Assembly: GCA_910585265.1 (NCBI GenBank)
Contig: CAJUCA010000039.1
Span: 1-29,524, forward strand
Origin: an uncultured Oscillospiraceae bacterium
GTDB lineage: Bacteria > Bacillota > Clostridia > Oscillospirales > Oscillospiraceae
Length of the DNA: 29,524 nucleotides
Direction of reading: 5' to 3'
In this document: one piece after another, positions 7,279-14,416 of the stretch
Layout of the letters: each line of letters starts with the position of its first letter
How positions within the stretch are numbered: the stretch's first letter is position 1
The notes under the pieces: generated by a model
What the model was told of the DNA's origin: nothing
The model's database searches: none
What the model saw: only the letters and a program-made list of their open reading frames with translations
Made by a program: the position numbers and the translations under genes

Positions 7279-7608
7279 TTACTGGTTGGGCACCACCGCG
7301 AAGAACTCCAGCGGGCCGCCGCTGTTGTTGATGAGGGAATGGGCCTGCCCCTTGGGGCAGTAGTGGCAGTCCCCGGCTTTGAGCGGCTCCTCGCCGCCCT
7401 CCACCTTCACCTTGCCCGTGCCGGACAGGATATAGACGATCTCGCTGCTGGTCTCGTGGGTGTGGTAGCCGATGGACGAGCCGGGGGGCAGGATGCCGTG
7501 GAGGATGCGGTTCAAGCCGTCGGCGTGTATTTGGGCGTGGATCTCGCCCTCGCCCCCCAGGAAGCTGGGGATCACCTGGGTTTCCACGGCGGAAAAGTCG
7601 ATGAGCAT
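7279..7608 (-). CDS. Small single-domain cupin protein
   Basis: This 109-aa protein is a single cupin barrel. Motif 1 is GSSIGYHTHETSSEIVYILSG, with H-x-H and E as likely metal ligands; motif 2 is CHYCPKGQAHSLIN, with the fourth ligand His. Proteins of this kind bind a metal and sometimes a small sugar or acid; no catalytic activity can be assigned. The start is the ATG at 7606-7608, preceded by GAGAGGAG; upstream in-frame codons overlap the DUF4250 gene. It sits in an operon with DUF4250 (upstream, 14-bp gap) and HIT (downstream, 14-bp gap). Confidence 0.92.
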   Translation of the reverse strand: MLIDFSAVETQVIPSFLGGEGEIHAQIHADGLNRILHGILPPGSSIGYHTHETSSEIVYILSGTGKVKVEGGEEPLKAGDCHYCPKGQAHSLINNSGGPLEFFAVVPNQ

Positions 7609-7622
7609 GGGGGTTTCTCCTC

Positions 7623-7802
7623 TCAAATGGGTTTGAACTGGTTGGCGGCGGGGTCGTAGGCGTACCCCGCGCCGGACAGCGTTTCCACAAGCTCCTTTTC
7701 GTCCGCGTCCAGCCCCTCGCACAGGGCGGACAGGCTGGAATACCCGTCCCGGAGCTTGGTGTTGATAACGCTGAGCAGAATATAGGGGTCTTGGGGGAGC
7801 AT
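7623..7802 (-). CDS. DUF4250 small protein
   Basis: This 59-aa protein, MLPQDPYILLSVINTKLRDG at its start and NQFKPI at its end, matches the DUF4250 family (start MLPxDPYILLS, later YxYDxxxNQFK), common in Clostridia. Function is unknown; it looks like a small helical, helix-turn-helix-like protein. The ATG at 7800-7802 has GAAAGGA upstream and a good promoter at 7835-7863. It is the first gene of the DUF4250-cupin-HIT operon. Its length is just under a 60-aa cutoff, so automatic calling may miss it. Confidence 0.9.
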   Translation of the reverse strand: MLPQDPYILLSVINTKLRDGYSSLSALCEGLDADEKELVETLSGAGYAYDPAANQFKPI

Positions 7803-7834
7803 AAAGAACAGTCCTTTCCTACGGCGTTATGCGC

Positions 7835-7863
7835 AGTATAGCACAGATCCGCCCGTTTGTCAG
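7835..7863 (-). promoter_or_regulatory. Promoter of the DUF4250-cupin-HIT operon
   Basis: On the minus strand -35 CTGACA (7858-7863) and -10 TATACT (7835-7840) are 17 bp apart. The -35 overlaps the stop codon of the upstream ribbon-helix-helix gene. Confidence 0.75.
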
Positions 7864-8054
7864 CAAGACTTTGCGCCTGAATCCGGCTGGGGCTCCGTTT
7901 CCTCCATATGAGCCAGCGCGTAATTGCAGCACTGTATGACAAGCTGGTTCATGGAAACCTGCTCCTTTTGGGCGATGCGTTCCAGGTCTTGAATAAATGC
8001 CAGCGGCATACGGAAGGTCTTGTTGACATACTCTGTTTTTTCAACTCGAAACAT
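7860..8054 (-). CDS. Ribbon-helix-helix (Arc/CopG-like) DNA-binding protein
   Basis: This 64-aa protein has an N-terminal strand with KTFRMP, then two helices (FIQDLERIAQKEQ and SMNQLVIQCCNYALAHM), the layout of a ribbon-helix-helix domain as in YlcI/YnfO-like proteins. It probably dimerises and binds DNA. No toxin gene is beside it, so an antitoxin role is not supported. The ATG follows AAAAGGAGG. A TATAAT -10 lies at 8097-8102 on the minus strand. Its stop overlaps the promoter of the DUF4250 operon, so it could regulate that operon; this is a guess. Confidence 0.75.
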   Translation of the reverse strand: MFRVEKTEYVNKTFRMPLAFIQDLERIAQKEQVSMNQLVIQCCNYALAHMEETEPQPDSGAKSC

Positions 8055-8154
8055 ACCGGCCTCCTTTTCCCTTAGATTACCTCATTTTAAGCGCGTATTA
8101 TACACCAATTATTAACGCTCCATATTTCCACTATTATTTGCGCCTATTTTTATC

Positions 8155-8183
8155 TTGCAAATACGGTGTGCATATGGTATAGT
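8155..8183 (+). promoter_or_regulatory. Promoter of the DUF4352 gene
   Basis: TTGCAA (8155-8160) and TATAGT (8178-8183) are 17 bp apart, about 33 bp before the ATG at 8216. Confidence 0.8.
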
Positions 8184-8215
8184 GTCCCTACCAGAAAAAG
8201 AGAGGAGTATGCAAT

Positions 8216-8797
8216 ATGTCCGACAAGCCAAAGAAGCCGATCTTCAAAAAATGGTGGTTCTGGGTTATCGTTGTCCTTGTAATCGGAGCCATCGGCGCGG
8301 CGGCAGGCGGGAATGACGATACGCCGTCCGCCGCTTCCCAGCCGCCCGCCCAGACCGCCGCGCCAACGCCCGCCCAGACCGCCGCCACGGAAACGGAACA
8401 GGCGGAGCCGTCAAATATCTTCCATGTTGGCGACACGCTGGAGGCGGGAAGCCTGCGCATCACCTATCAGGAGTGTGACGGGGATTGGCGGGGCTACGAC
8501 CAATACCTGGGGCCGTCTGACGGGAACCGGGTGGTCCGGGTCTATTTTGTGTTTGAAAATGTCGGGGATACCGACCAGTACTGCGGCGGCTGGGACTTTG
8601 ACTGCTACGCGGACGGCGTGGCCTGCGACAGGTTCCTATGGTCCTCCGACGACAGCCTGTCCCAGTCCAGCATATCCCCGGGCCGAAAGCTCCAGGGTTA
8701 TGTGTGCTTTGAGGTGCCGGAAAGCGCGGAGGCGGTGGAGCTGGAGTATGAGACGTCCTTCTGGACCCAGGACAAGGTGATTTTTGTTGTGGAATAA
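8216..8797 (+). CDS. Membrane-anchored DUF4352 protein
   Basis: This 193-aa protein has a short basic N-terminus, one membrane anchor (about 14-32), a low-complexity Ala/Pro/Gln/Thr linker (about 36-66) and an Ig-like domain (about 68-193). The domain has VGDTLEAGSLRITYQ near its start and VRVYFVFENVGDTD in the middle, as in DUF4352/telokin-like domains displayed on the cell surface. There is no lipobox cysteine, so it is held by the helix. Two cysteine pairs (CGGWDFDC, and others) could form disulfides. Ligand and role are unknown. GAGAGGAG precedes the ATG. It is monocistronic with its own promoter and terminator. Confidence 0.82.
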   Translation: MSDKPKKPIFKKWWFWVIVVLVIGAIGAAAGGNDDTPSAASQPPAQTAAPTPAQTAATETEQAEPSNIFHVGDTLEAGSLRITYQECDGDWRGYDQYLGPSDGNRVVRVYFVFENVGDTDQYCGGWDFDCYADGVACDRFLWSSDDSLSQSSISPGRKLQGYVCFEVPESAEAVELEYETSFWTQDKVIFVVE

Positions 8798-8799
8798 AA

Positions 8800-8835
8800 G
8801 ACAGGCCCCCGGAGCAAACGCTCCAGGGGCCTGTC
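8800..8835. terminator. Bidirectional terminator between the DUF4352 gene and alaS
   Basis: ACAGGCCCC pairs with GGGGCCTGT around a partly paired loop. On the minus strand it is followed by CTTTTATT, and on the plus strand by a shorter pyrimidine stretch. It ends the DUF4352 gene and, from the other side, the alaS transcript after the tandem repeats. Confidence 0.8.
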
Positions 8836-8845
8836 TTCCTGTTAA

Positions 8846-9361
8846 GCTCACACGCCCAGCTTCATGGCCACCACGTTATCCACCATAGCCAGCGCGTTGT
8901 CCAGCATGAGCACGTCCTTCCCGCCCTTCCCCACAGGTCAGGCCCTGTGGGGACCCCTTTTATTTCAAAATGCTCGGGCGAAATGAATTCGCCCTGCGCA
9001 AATCCTTCGCTTCGCTGCGGATTTACGCGCCATCCGGCGCGGCTCGCTGACGCTCGCTGGGCGGCTCACACGCCCAGCTTCATGGCCACCACGTTATCCA
9101 CCATAGCCAGCGCGTTGTCCAGCATGAGCACGTCCTTCCCGCCCTTCCCCACAGGTCAGGCCCTGTGGGGACCCCTTTTATTTCAAAATGCTCGGGCGAA
9201 ATGAATTCGCCCTGCGCAAATCCTTCGCTTCGCTGCGGATTTACGCGCCATCCGGCGCGGCTCGCTGACGCTCGCTGGGCGGCTCACACGCCCAGCTTCA
9301 TGGCCACCACGTTATCCACCATAGCCAGCGCGTTGTCCAGCATGAGCACGTCCTTCCCGCC
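8846..9361. repeat. 218-bp tandem repeat that includes the 3' end of alaS
   Basis: The unit runs 8846-9063 and 9064-9281, and a partial third copy (9282-9361) is the real end of alaS. Each unit holds the last 25 or so codons of alaS with the stop, joined to about 138 bp of spacer. The spacer itself contains hairpins (CCCCACAGG/CCTGTGGGG, GGGCGAA/TTCGCCC, GCGCC/GGCGC). The two full copies look identical in the bases I compared, which points to a recent event or an assembly artefact. The extra alaS ends have no start codon and are not genes. Confidence 0.9.
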
Positions 9362-11959
9362 GCCCATGGCGGAGTCGGGCTTGCCGCCGCCGGAGCCGCC
9401 CGCGATGGCGCACACCTGCTTGATGATGTCCCCGGCCTTGATCCCCTGCTTCACCGCCTCCTTGCCGCAGGCGCACAGGAAGGTGATCTTGCCGTCGTTG
9501 ACGCTGGCCAGCACCGCCACCACGTTGGCGTCCTTCTCCCGGAGCATATCGCCCATCTGGCGCAGCCGCGCCCCGTCTGCCTCGGGCACCGTGGCGGTGA
9601 GCACCTTCAGGCTGCCCACCTCGTGGGCACCGAACAGGATGCGGTCGGTCTCCCCCGCCGCCTCCTTGGCCTTGAACTTCTCCACCATCTGGTGCAGGTT
9701 CTTGATCTCGCCCATGACGGCCTCCGCCTTCTCCCGCAGCTCTCCCGGCTTGGCCTTGAGCACCGCCGCCGCCTGGTTGATGCGCTCCTGCACCTCGCCG
9801 TAGAAAGCCAGGGTCTCCCGGCCGGTGGTGGCCTCGATGCGGCGCACGCCGCTGGCCACGGAGAACTCGCTCTTGATCCGGAACGCCCCGGCCATGGCGG
9901 TATTGCTCAGGTGGGTGCCGCCGCAGAACTCCACGGAGTACCCGTCCCCCATGTCCACCACCCGGACGGTGTCGCCGTACTTCTCGCCGAACAGGGCGAT
10001 GGCCCCCCGCTCCTTGGCCTCCTCGATGGGCAGTACCTGGGTGTCCACGGCGTAGCCCGACAGGATGGCGTCGTTGACGGTCCGGCTGACCTGGGCCACC
10101 TGCTCCGGCGTCATGGCCTCGAAGTGGGTGAAGTCGAAGCGCAGGCGGTCCGGCTCCACCAGGGAGCCGGCCTGGTGCACGTGGTCCCCCAGCACGTCCC
10201 GAAGGGCCTTGTCCAGCAGGTGGGTGGCGGTGTGGGCGCGCATGACGGCCATGCGGCGTTCCTTGTCGATCTGGGCCCCCACGGTGTCGCCCACCTTGAG
10301 CACGCCCTCCGTCATCCTGCCGTAGTGCATATATTTGCCGCCCTTGTTCTTCTGCACGTCGGTGACCTCAAAGCCAGCCTTGTCCGCGAAAATCATGCCG
10401 TGGTCGGCCACCTGTCCGCCCATCTCGGCGTAAAAGGGGGTCTTGTCCAGCACCACAATGCCCTCCACGCCGGGCATCAGCTCCTCGGCCAGCTCGTTCT
10501 CCACCACCAGGGCCACCACCTTGGCGTCCTGGATGGCGGTGTTCTCGTAGCCCACAAACTGGGTCTCGGGCACGTCCTTGCCGAACTCCACCCCGGCCCA
10601 GCCCAGGTCGCCCAGGGCCTCCCGGGCCTTCCGCGCCCGCTGACGCTGCTCCTCCATCAGCTTTTTGAACTCGTCCCCGTCCAGCTCCATCCCCTGCTCC
10701 TGCACCATCTCCAGGGTCAGGTCCACCGGGAAGCCGTAGGTGTCGTACAGCTTGAAGGCGTCCGCGCCGGAGAAGGTCTTTTCCCCCTTCTCCTTGTGGC
10801 CCGCCAGCATCTCGTTGAAGATCTTCAGGCCGCCGTCGATGGTCTTGGCGAAGTTCTCCTCCTCCACCCGGATCACCTTGGTGATATAGTCCTGCCGCTC
10901 CCGCAGCTCGGGGTAGTGGCCCCCGTTCTCGTGGATGACGGTATCGCACACCTGGTACAGGAAGGGCTCGTTGACGCCCAGCAGCTTGCCGTGGCGGGCG
11001 GCCCGGCGGAGCAGGCGGCGCAGCACATAGCCCCGGCCCTCGTTGGAGGGCAGCACGCCGTCGCAGATCATGAACACGGAGGAGCGGATGTGGTCGGTGA
11101 TCACCCGGAGGGACACGTCCTTCTCCCGGCTCTCGCCGTAGTGGGCGTGGGTGATCTCGGAGACTTTATTGGTGATGTTCATCACCGTGTCCACGTCAAA
11201 CAGGGAGCCCACCCCCTGGCACACGCAGGCCAGCCGCTCCAGGCCCATGCCGGTGTCGATGTTCTTCTGCTTCAGCTCGGTGTAGTGGTTGTCCCCGTCG
11301 TTGTCGAACTGGGAGAACACCACGTTCCACACCTCAATATAGCGGTCACAGTCACAGCCCACGGTGCACCCGGGCTTGCCGCAGCCGTACTTCTCCCCCC
11401 GGTCGTAGTAGATCTCGGAGCAGGGGCCGCAGGGGCCGGAGCCGTGCTCCCAGAAGTTGTCCTCCTTGCCGAACTTGAAGATCCGGCCGGCAGGAATGCC
11501 GATCTCCTCGTTCCAGATGCGGAACGCCTCGTCGTCGGCGGGGGTGGTCTCGTTCCCGGCGAACACGGAGGGATACAGGCGGCTGGGGTCCAGCCCCACC
11601 CACTCGGGGGAGGTCAAAAACTCCCAGGCCCAGTGGATGGCCTCCTTTTTGAAGTAGTCGCCGAAGGAGAAATTGCCCAGCATCTCAAAATAGGTGCCGT
11701 GGCGGTCGGTGTGGCCGATGTTCTCGATGTCCCCGGTGCGGATGCACTTCTGGCAGGTGGTGACCCGGTGGCGGGGCGGCTCCTGCTCCCCGGTGAAGAA
11801 GGGCTTCATGGGGGCCATGCCCGAGTTGATGAGCAGCAGGGACGCATCGTTCTGGGGGATCAGGGAGAAGCTGGGCAGGCGCAGATGCTCCTTGCTCTCG
11901 AAGAATTTCAGGAACATCTCCCGCAGCTCGTTCAGGCCGTAGGGCTTGGGATCGTACAT
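9284..11959 (-). CDS. alaS: Alanine--tRNA ligase
   Basis: This 891-aa class II synthetase charges tRNA-Ala with alanine and edits mischarged Ser/Gly. The aminoacylation core (about 1-240) has the motif-2 region RVTTCQKCIRTGDIENIGHTDRHGTYFEMLGN-like block seen in all AlaRS. The editing domain carries HTATHLLDKALR (H-x-x-x-H zinc site) and later FCGGTHLSNT (C-x-x-x-H). A C-terminal DHHA1/C-Ala domain ends in GGSGGGKPDSAMGGG. Length is close to the usual 870-880. The ATG at 11957-11959 follows ACGGAGG. It lies downstream of an ASCH gene and an alanine T-box. A lone TATAAT lies at 11978-11983, without a clear -35. The end of the gene is tandemly duplicated downstream. Confidence 0.98.
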   Translation of the reverse strand: MYDPKPYGLNELREMFLKFFESKEHLRLPSFSLIPQNDASLLLINSGMAPMKPFFTGEQEPPRHRVTTCQKCIRTGDIENIGHTDRHGTYFEMLGNFSFGDYFKKEAIHWAWEFLTSPEWVGLDPSRLYPSVFAGNETTPADDEAFRIWNEEIGIPAGRIFKFGKEDNFWEHGSGPCGPCSEIYYDRGEKYGCGKPGCTVGCDCDRYIEVWNVVFSQFDNDGDNHYTELKQKNIDTGMGLERLACVCQGVGSLFDVDTVMNITNKVSEITHAHYGESREKDVSLRVITDHIRSSVFMICDGVLPSNEGRGYVLRRLLRRAARHGKLLGVNEPFLYQVCDTVIHENGGHYPELRERQDYITKVIRVEEENFAKTIDGGLKIFNEMLAGHKEKGEKTFSGADAFKLYDTYGFPVDLTLEMVQEQGMELDGDEFKKLMEEQRQRARKAREALGDLGWAGVEFGKDVPETQFVGYENTAIQDAKVVALVVENELAEELMPGVEGIVVLDKTPFYAEMGGQVADHGMIFADKAGFEVTDVQKNKGGKYMHYGRMTEGVLKVGDTVGAQIDKERRMAVMRAHTATHLLDKALRDVLGDHVHQAGSLVEPDRLRFDFTHFEAMTPEQVAQVSRTVNDAILSGYAVDTQVLPIEEAKERGAIALFGEKYGDTVRVVDMGDGYSVEFCGGTHLSNTAMAGAFRIKSEFSVASGVRRIEATTGRETLAFYGEVQERINQAAAVLKAKPGELREKAEAVMGEIKNLHQMVEKFKAKEAAGETDRILFGAHEVGSLKVLTATVPEADGARLRQMGDMLREKDANVVAVLASVNDGKITFLCACGKEAVKQGIKAGDIIKQVCAIAGGSGGGKPDSAMGGGKDVLMLDNALAMVDNVVAMKLGV

Positions 11960-11999
11960 GGGAATTACCTCCGTTTTATTATAATTGTTTCATTTTTGT

Positions 12000-12077
12000 T
12001 GTAGGGGAGGGGCTTGCCCCTCCCGCCGTTCAGGGGCGGATACCCTTTCCCCGGGAGGGGCAAGCCCCTCCCCTACA
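12000..12077. repeat. REP-like palindrome with 25-bp perfect arms
   Basis: The arm 12000-12024 is the exact inverse of 12053-12077, with 28 bases between them. The arm begins TGTAGGGGAGGGGCTTGCCC, a layout I associate with dispersed palindromes in Clostridia. No T-run follows, so it is not a classical terminator. The TAG stop codon of the ASCH gene lies inside the right arm (12073-12075). It separates ASCH from alaS and may affect mRNA processing between them. Confidence 0.85.
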
Positions 12078-12513
12078 CAGGATATACCACCTCAAACTCC
12101 TCGCACACCACGGGCATTTCCGGCGAGAACTCCAATCCGGCCTCCGCCAGCTCCGCCCGGAAGAAGTCCTCGTGCACCCGCCGCCAGTAGTCCAGGGAGC
12201 GGTCGCCCTCCCCCTCCCGGTACGCCTGTTCTTCGGACACCTGGTCAAAAGGCACGGTATACACCCGCGTGGTGTGGGTGACGCACACCGCCTCGTCCCG
12301 GCTGTTCAGGATCACACTGTACTCCCCGGCCCGGGGCAGGGGCTCCTCCCCCCGCCCGTACCAGACGCCCGCGCTGGCGGTGGCGGTCTTGACTCCCGTG
12401 CGGGTCAGCTCCGCCAGCCCGTCCGGGTCGGCCCCGTAGGCCCAGGCCTCGTACTCCTCCCCGGCGTTGGGGCTGGCGGCCCGGTACGCCGCCCACATCT
12501 CCTGATGGGTCAT
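12073..12513 (-). CDS. ASCH-domain protein
   Basis: This 146-aa cytoplasmic protein has the ASCH fold signature: GVKTATAS (G-x-K-x-x-T, about 40-47), then GEYSVILNSRDEAVCVTHTT-like barrel strands and the C-terminal DRSLDYWRRVHEDFF helix. ASCH proteins are PUA-like and are thought to bind RNA; some hydrolyse N4-acetylcytidine. The start is the ATG at 12511-12513 with GGGAGGTG upstream; the longer in-frame extension runs through the T-box and terminator and is not real. It is the first gene after an alanine T-box and precedes alaS, so its expression should rise when charged tRNA-Ala is scarce. Its substrate is unknown. Confidence 0.88.
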   Translation of the reverse strand: MTHQEMWAAYRAASPNAGEEYEAWAYGADPDGLAELTRTGVKTATASAGVWYGRGEEPLPRAGEYSVILNSRDEAVCVTHTTRVYTVPFDQVSEEQAYREGEGDRSLDYWRRVHEDFFRAELAEAGLEFSPEMPVVCEEFEVVYPV

Positions 12514-12529
12514 GGGACACCTCCCAAAA

Positions 12530-12745
12530 TAGAAAACGCCCCCGCCAACCTCCGGGGGTGGGCAACGGCCCACGGTACCACCCCGGTTTCCTCCTGGCGA
12601 GGACACTCGTCTGCGCTTAACGCGCGCCATACGCCCCGGTCGTCCCAGGGAGGCTCGGGAGTGGCTTGTCCGGCGGCTCACGCGAGGGCTTGCACCGTCC
12701 CCTCTCGCTTGGGCGCGGCGGGCCGGACTGGGCTCCGTCTCAGCC
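12530..12745 (-). promoter_or_regulatory. T-box riboswitch, alanine (specifier GCC)
   Basis: The minus-strand leader between the promoter and the ASCH gene carries a Stem I apex of the AGAG..GGUG type (near 12687-12706), a specifier region ACAAGCCACUCCC with codon GCC at 12663-12665, and the T-box proper GGGTGGTACCGTG (12571-12583), whose UGGU would pair with the ACCA end of tRNA-Ala. It ends with a terminator stem CCCCCG/CGGGGG and TTTT (12533-12559). Uncharged tRNA-Ala would favour antitermination. GCC codes for alanine, which fits alaS two genes downstream. Confidence 0.92.
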
Positions 12746-12750
12746 CACCT

Positions 12751-12778
12751 ATTCTATCACATTTTCGGCGGTTGTCAA
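12751..12778 (-). promoter_or_regulatory. Promoter of the T-box/ASCH/alaS transcript
   Basis: On the minus strand a perfect -35 TTGACA (12773-12778) and -10 TAGAAT (12751-12756) are 16 bp apart, immediately upstream of the T-box leader. Confidence 0.85.
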
Positions 12779-12792
12779 CGGGGAATGTAGAC

Positions 12793-12822
12793 AAAAGGGC
12801 CCCGGTATATGCCCCGGGGCCC
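12793..12822 (-). terminator. Terminator of the sigma/anti-sigma operon
   Basis: GGGCCCCGG (12797-12805) pairs with CCGGGGCCC (12814-12822) around an 8-base loop. Read on the minus strand TTTTGT follows. Confidence 0.85.
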
Positions 12823-12828
12823 CGTTTG

Positions 12829-13791
12829 CTATGATTCCGGCTGGTATTCCAGCAGGAAGGACAGGTGAAGGCTGTCCAGAATGTCGTGGAGATCGTCCAG
12901 CCCCATCTGGGTGCCGAACATGGAGAAGGAATTGTACCCGCCATACACCCCGGCCCAGAACACACTTTTCCCGGTGCCGGATGTGTCCATCTCAATAAAC
13001 ACCTCTACGCCATCGGCGGTGGTGTAAAGCTCAGTAAACTCCTTGTTCCCGGCTACCCGGTACTCGTCTTTGTGGACAAAGGAACCGTCCCAGGAATAGC
13101 CCAGATTAAATTGGGTTTCCCCGTCCTGGTACTCCCCGTGTATCCCCAGGAAACGCAGCTCATCCCGGTAGGTAATGGTGCGGGCGAAGGTTCCATGGGG
13201 GTTGGCCGTGTAGCGTTCCTCCAGCCAGGACAAATCCCAGAGCCCCCAAAGGCTGGTATAATCAGAGGCACGCTCTGCCTGGTATCTGGTTTCTACATAC
13301 GTTTGACCCTGCCTGAGCCCATAGCCGATGCTGCCCAGATTGCTTTTGAATACCCGCTTGGCCGTCCATTTATCTCCGGCGGTTCCGCCCAGTTCTTCCA
13401 CCAGTTCCGCGTCCGGGTTCTGCCACCACGTTTCCCAGGACGCTGCGCCGCTCAAATTGAAATCGCTCCCGTCGTAGCGGCCGTCACTATACTGGGAGGA
13501 ACTATAGCCGTGTTCCTCCAGATAATCGTCATACCCCTGCCGGAACTCGTCCGGATTCAGGTATGTGATGCGGGCCTGCCGTGCCGCCGCTACAGTCGCG
13601 AATGCCGTCCCCACCAACGCCGCGCACAGCGCCGCCGCGATCAGGACTGCCCGCAGGGGCCGTCCGCCCCGGCCCTTGGCGGGTTTTCCCGCCGTCTGCT
13701 CCATCAGGTTTTTCATGATGCGCTCCTTTCCCGCGCCGGAAAACGCCAGACCGTCCAGCGTCTCCCGGTAGTCCTGTTCAAACCGTCCCAT
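12829..13791 (-). CDS. Membrane-anchored anti-sigma-factor-like protein
   Basis: This 320-aa protein overlaps the end of the ECF sigma gene by 14 bases, the usual place of an anti-sigma factor. A short cytoplasmic part (about 1-46, with MKNLMEQTAGK) is followed by one membrane span (about 48-68, AVLIAAALCAALVGTAFA) and a large extracytoplasmic domain with many aromatic residues. I see no zinc-binding HxxxCxxC motif, so it would not be a ZAS-type anti-sigma. I start it at the ATG 13789-13791, nine bases after GGAGG; a GTG three codons upstream is too close to that site. Binding of the sigma factor is inferred from position and topology. The sensed signal is unknown. Confidence 0.75.
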   Translation of the reverse strand: MGRFEQDYRETLDGLAFSGAGKERIMKNLMEQTAGKPAKGRGGRPLRAVLIAAALCAALVGTAFATVAAARQARITYLNPDEFRQGYDDYLEEHGYSSSQYSDGRYDGSDFNLSGAASWETWWQNPDAELVEELGGTAGDKWTAKRVFKSNLGSIGYGLRQGQTYVETRYQAERASDYTSLWGLWDLSWLEERYTANPHGTFARTITYRDELRFLGIHGEYQDGETQFNLGYSWDGSFVHKDEYRVAGNKEFTELYTTADGVEVFIEMDTSGTGKSVFWAGVYGGYNSFSMFGTQMGLDDLHDILDSLHLSFLLEYQPES

Positions 13792-14266
13792 AGCGTTCAC
13801 CCTCCAGCATGGTTTTCAGCTTCTTCCGCCCCCGGCTCAGGTGGGCGGACACCGCCGCTCCGCTGCGCCCCGTCAGGGCCGCGATCTCGTCAATCGAATA
13901 CCCCTCGTAATAAAAGAGGTAAATCGCCTCCCGGTATTTCTCCGGCAGGGCCATCACCGCGTCCAGCACCTCCGACCGGGGCGGCTCCGGAGCCGGGGCC
14001 TGCGCCGCTTCCTCCAGGGGCACCGCCCTCCGCCGGAATGAGCGCAGCTCGTCCTTGCAGGCGTTGACCGTGGCGCGGATGACCCACGCCCGTTCGTGTT
14101 CCGGGCTGTCGAACTGCTCGTCCCCGGTGAGCAGCTTCAGCAGCACCGTCTGGCAGATGTCCTCCCCGTCCTGGGTGGATTTGAGGTAGGTGTAGCTCAG
14201 CCGCAGGATCAGGTCGGAATAGGCGTTCACCAGCCGTTCCGCCTCCCGCGCGTCCAGTTGTCTCAT
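13778..14266 (-). CDS. ECF-type RNA polymerase sigma factor
   Basis: This 162-aa protein has sigma region 2 (about 8-78, with LRLSYTYLKSTQDGEDICQTVLLKLL and ERAWVIRATVNACKDELRS) and region 4 (about 100-155, MALPEKYREAIYLFYYEGYS then the helix-turn-helix IDEIAALTGRSGAAVSAHLSRGRKKL). It lacks region 3, as ECF sigma factors do. The start is the ATG at 14264-14266, preceded by AAGGATGG; upstream in-frame codons have no site. It forms a two-gene operon with the overlapping anti-sigma-like gene and diverges from the coiled-coil gene. I find no certain ECF promoter in the 150-bp divergent region, although GGAAC occurs there. Confidence 0.94.
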   Translation of the reverse strand: MRQLDAREAERLVNAYSDLILRLSYTYLKSTQDGEDICQTVLLKLLTGDEQFDSPEHERAWVIRATVNACKDELRSFRRRAVPLEEAAQAPAPEPPRSEVLDAVMALPEKYREAIYLFYYEGYSIDEIAALTGRSGAAVSAHLSRGRKKLKTMLEGERYGTV

Positions 14267-14416
14267 GCCGTCACCATCCTTTTGAAGGCCCTTCACCTGT
14301 AATACGATTGAGGGGGGCAGATCCTGACAGCGGGGGAAAATTTTCCGCCGGGGATTAACAGTTCCGCAAATCCCTCCGATAAATTCCATAGAGTAATGCG
14401 GAAAGGAGCGGTGATC

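Noticed and set aside
7860..8054. Toxin-antitoxin pair with the ribbon-helix-helix protein as antitoxin
   Set aside because: Neither neighbour looks like a toxin: the DUF4250 gene downstream has its own promoter and the DUF4352 gene is divergent.
8947..9204. 85-codon plus-strand frame and its repeat at 9165, apparently two related genes
   Set aside because: Their likeness comes from the 218-bp tandem repeat; both run antisense to the end of alaS and have no start signals.
12514..12681. N-terminal extension of the ASCH protein by 56 residues
   Set aside because: It would run through the T-box antiterminator and terminator; the ATG at 12513 has a proper GGGAGGTG site.
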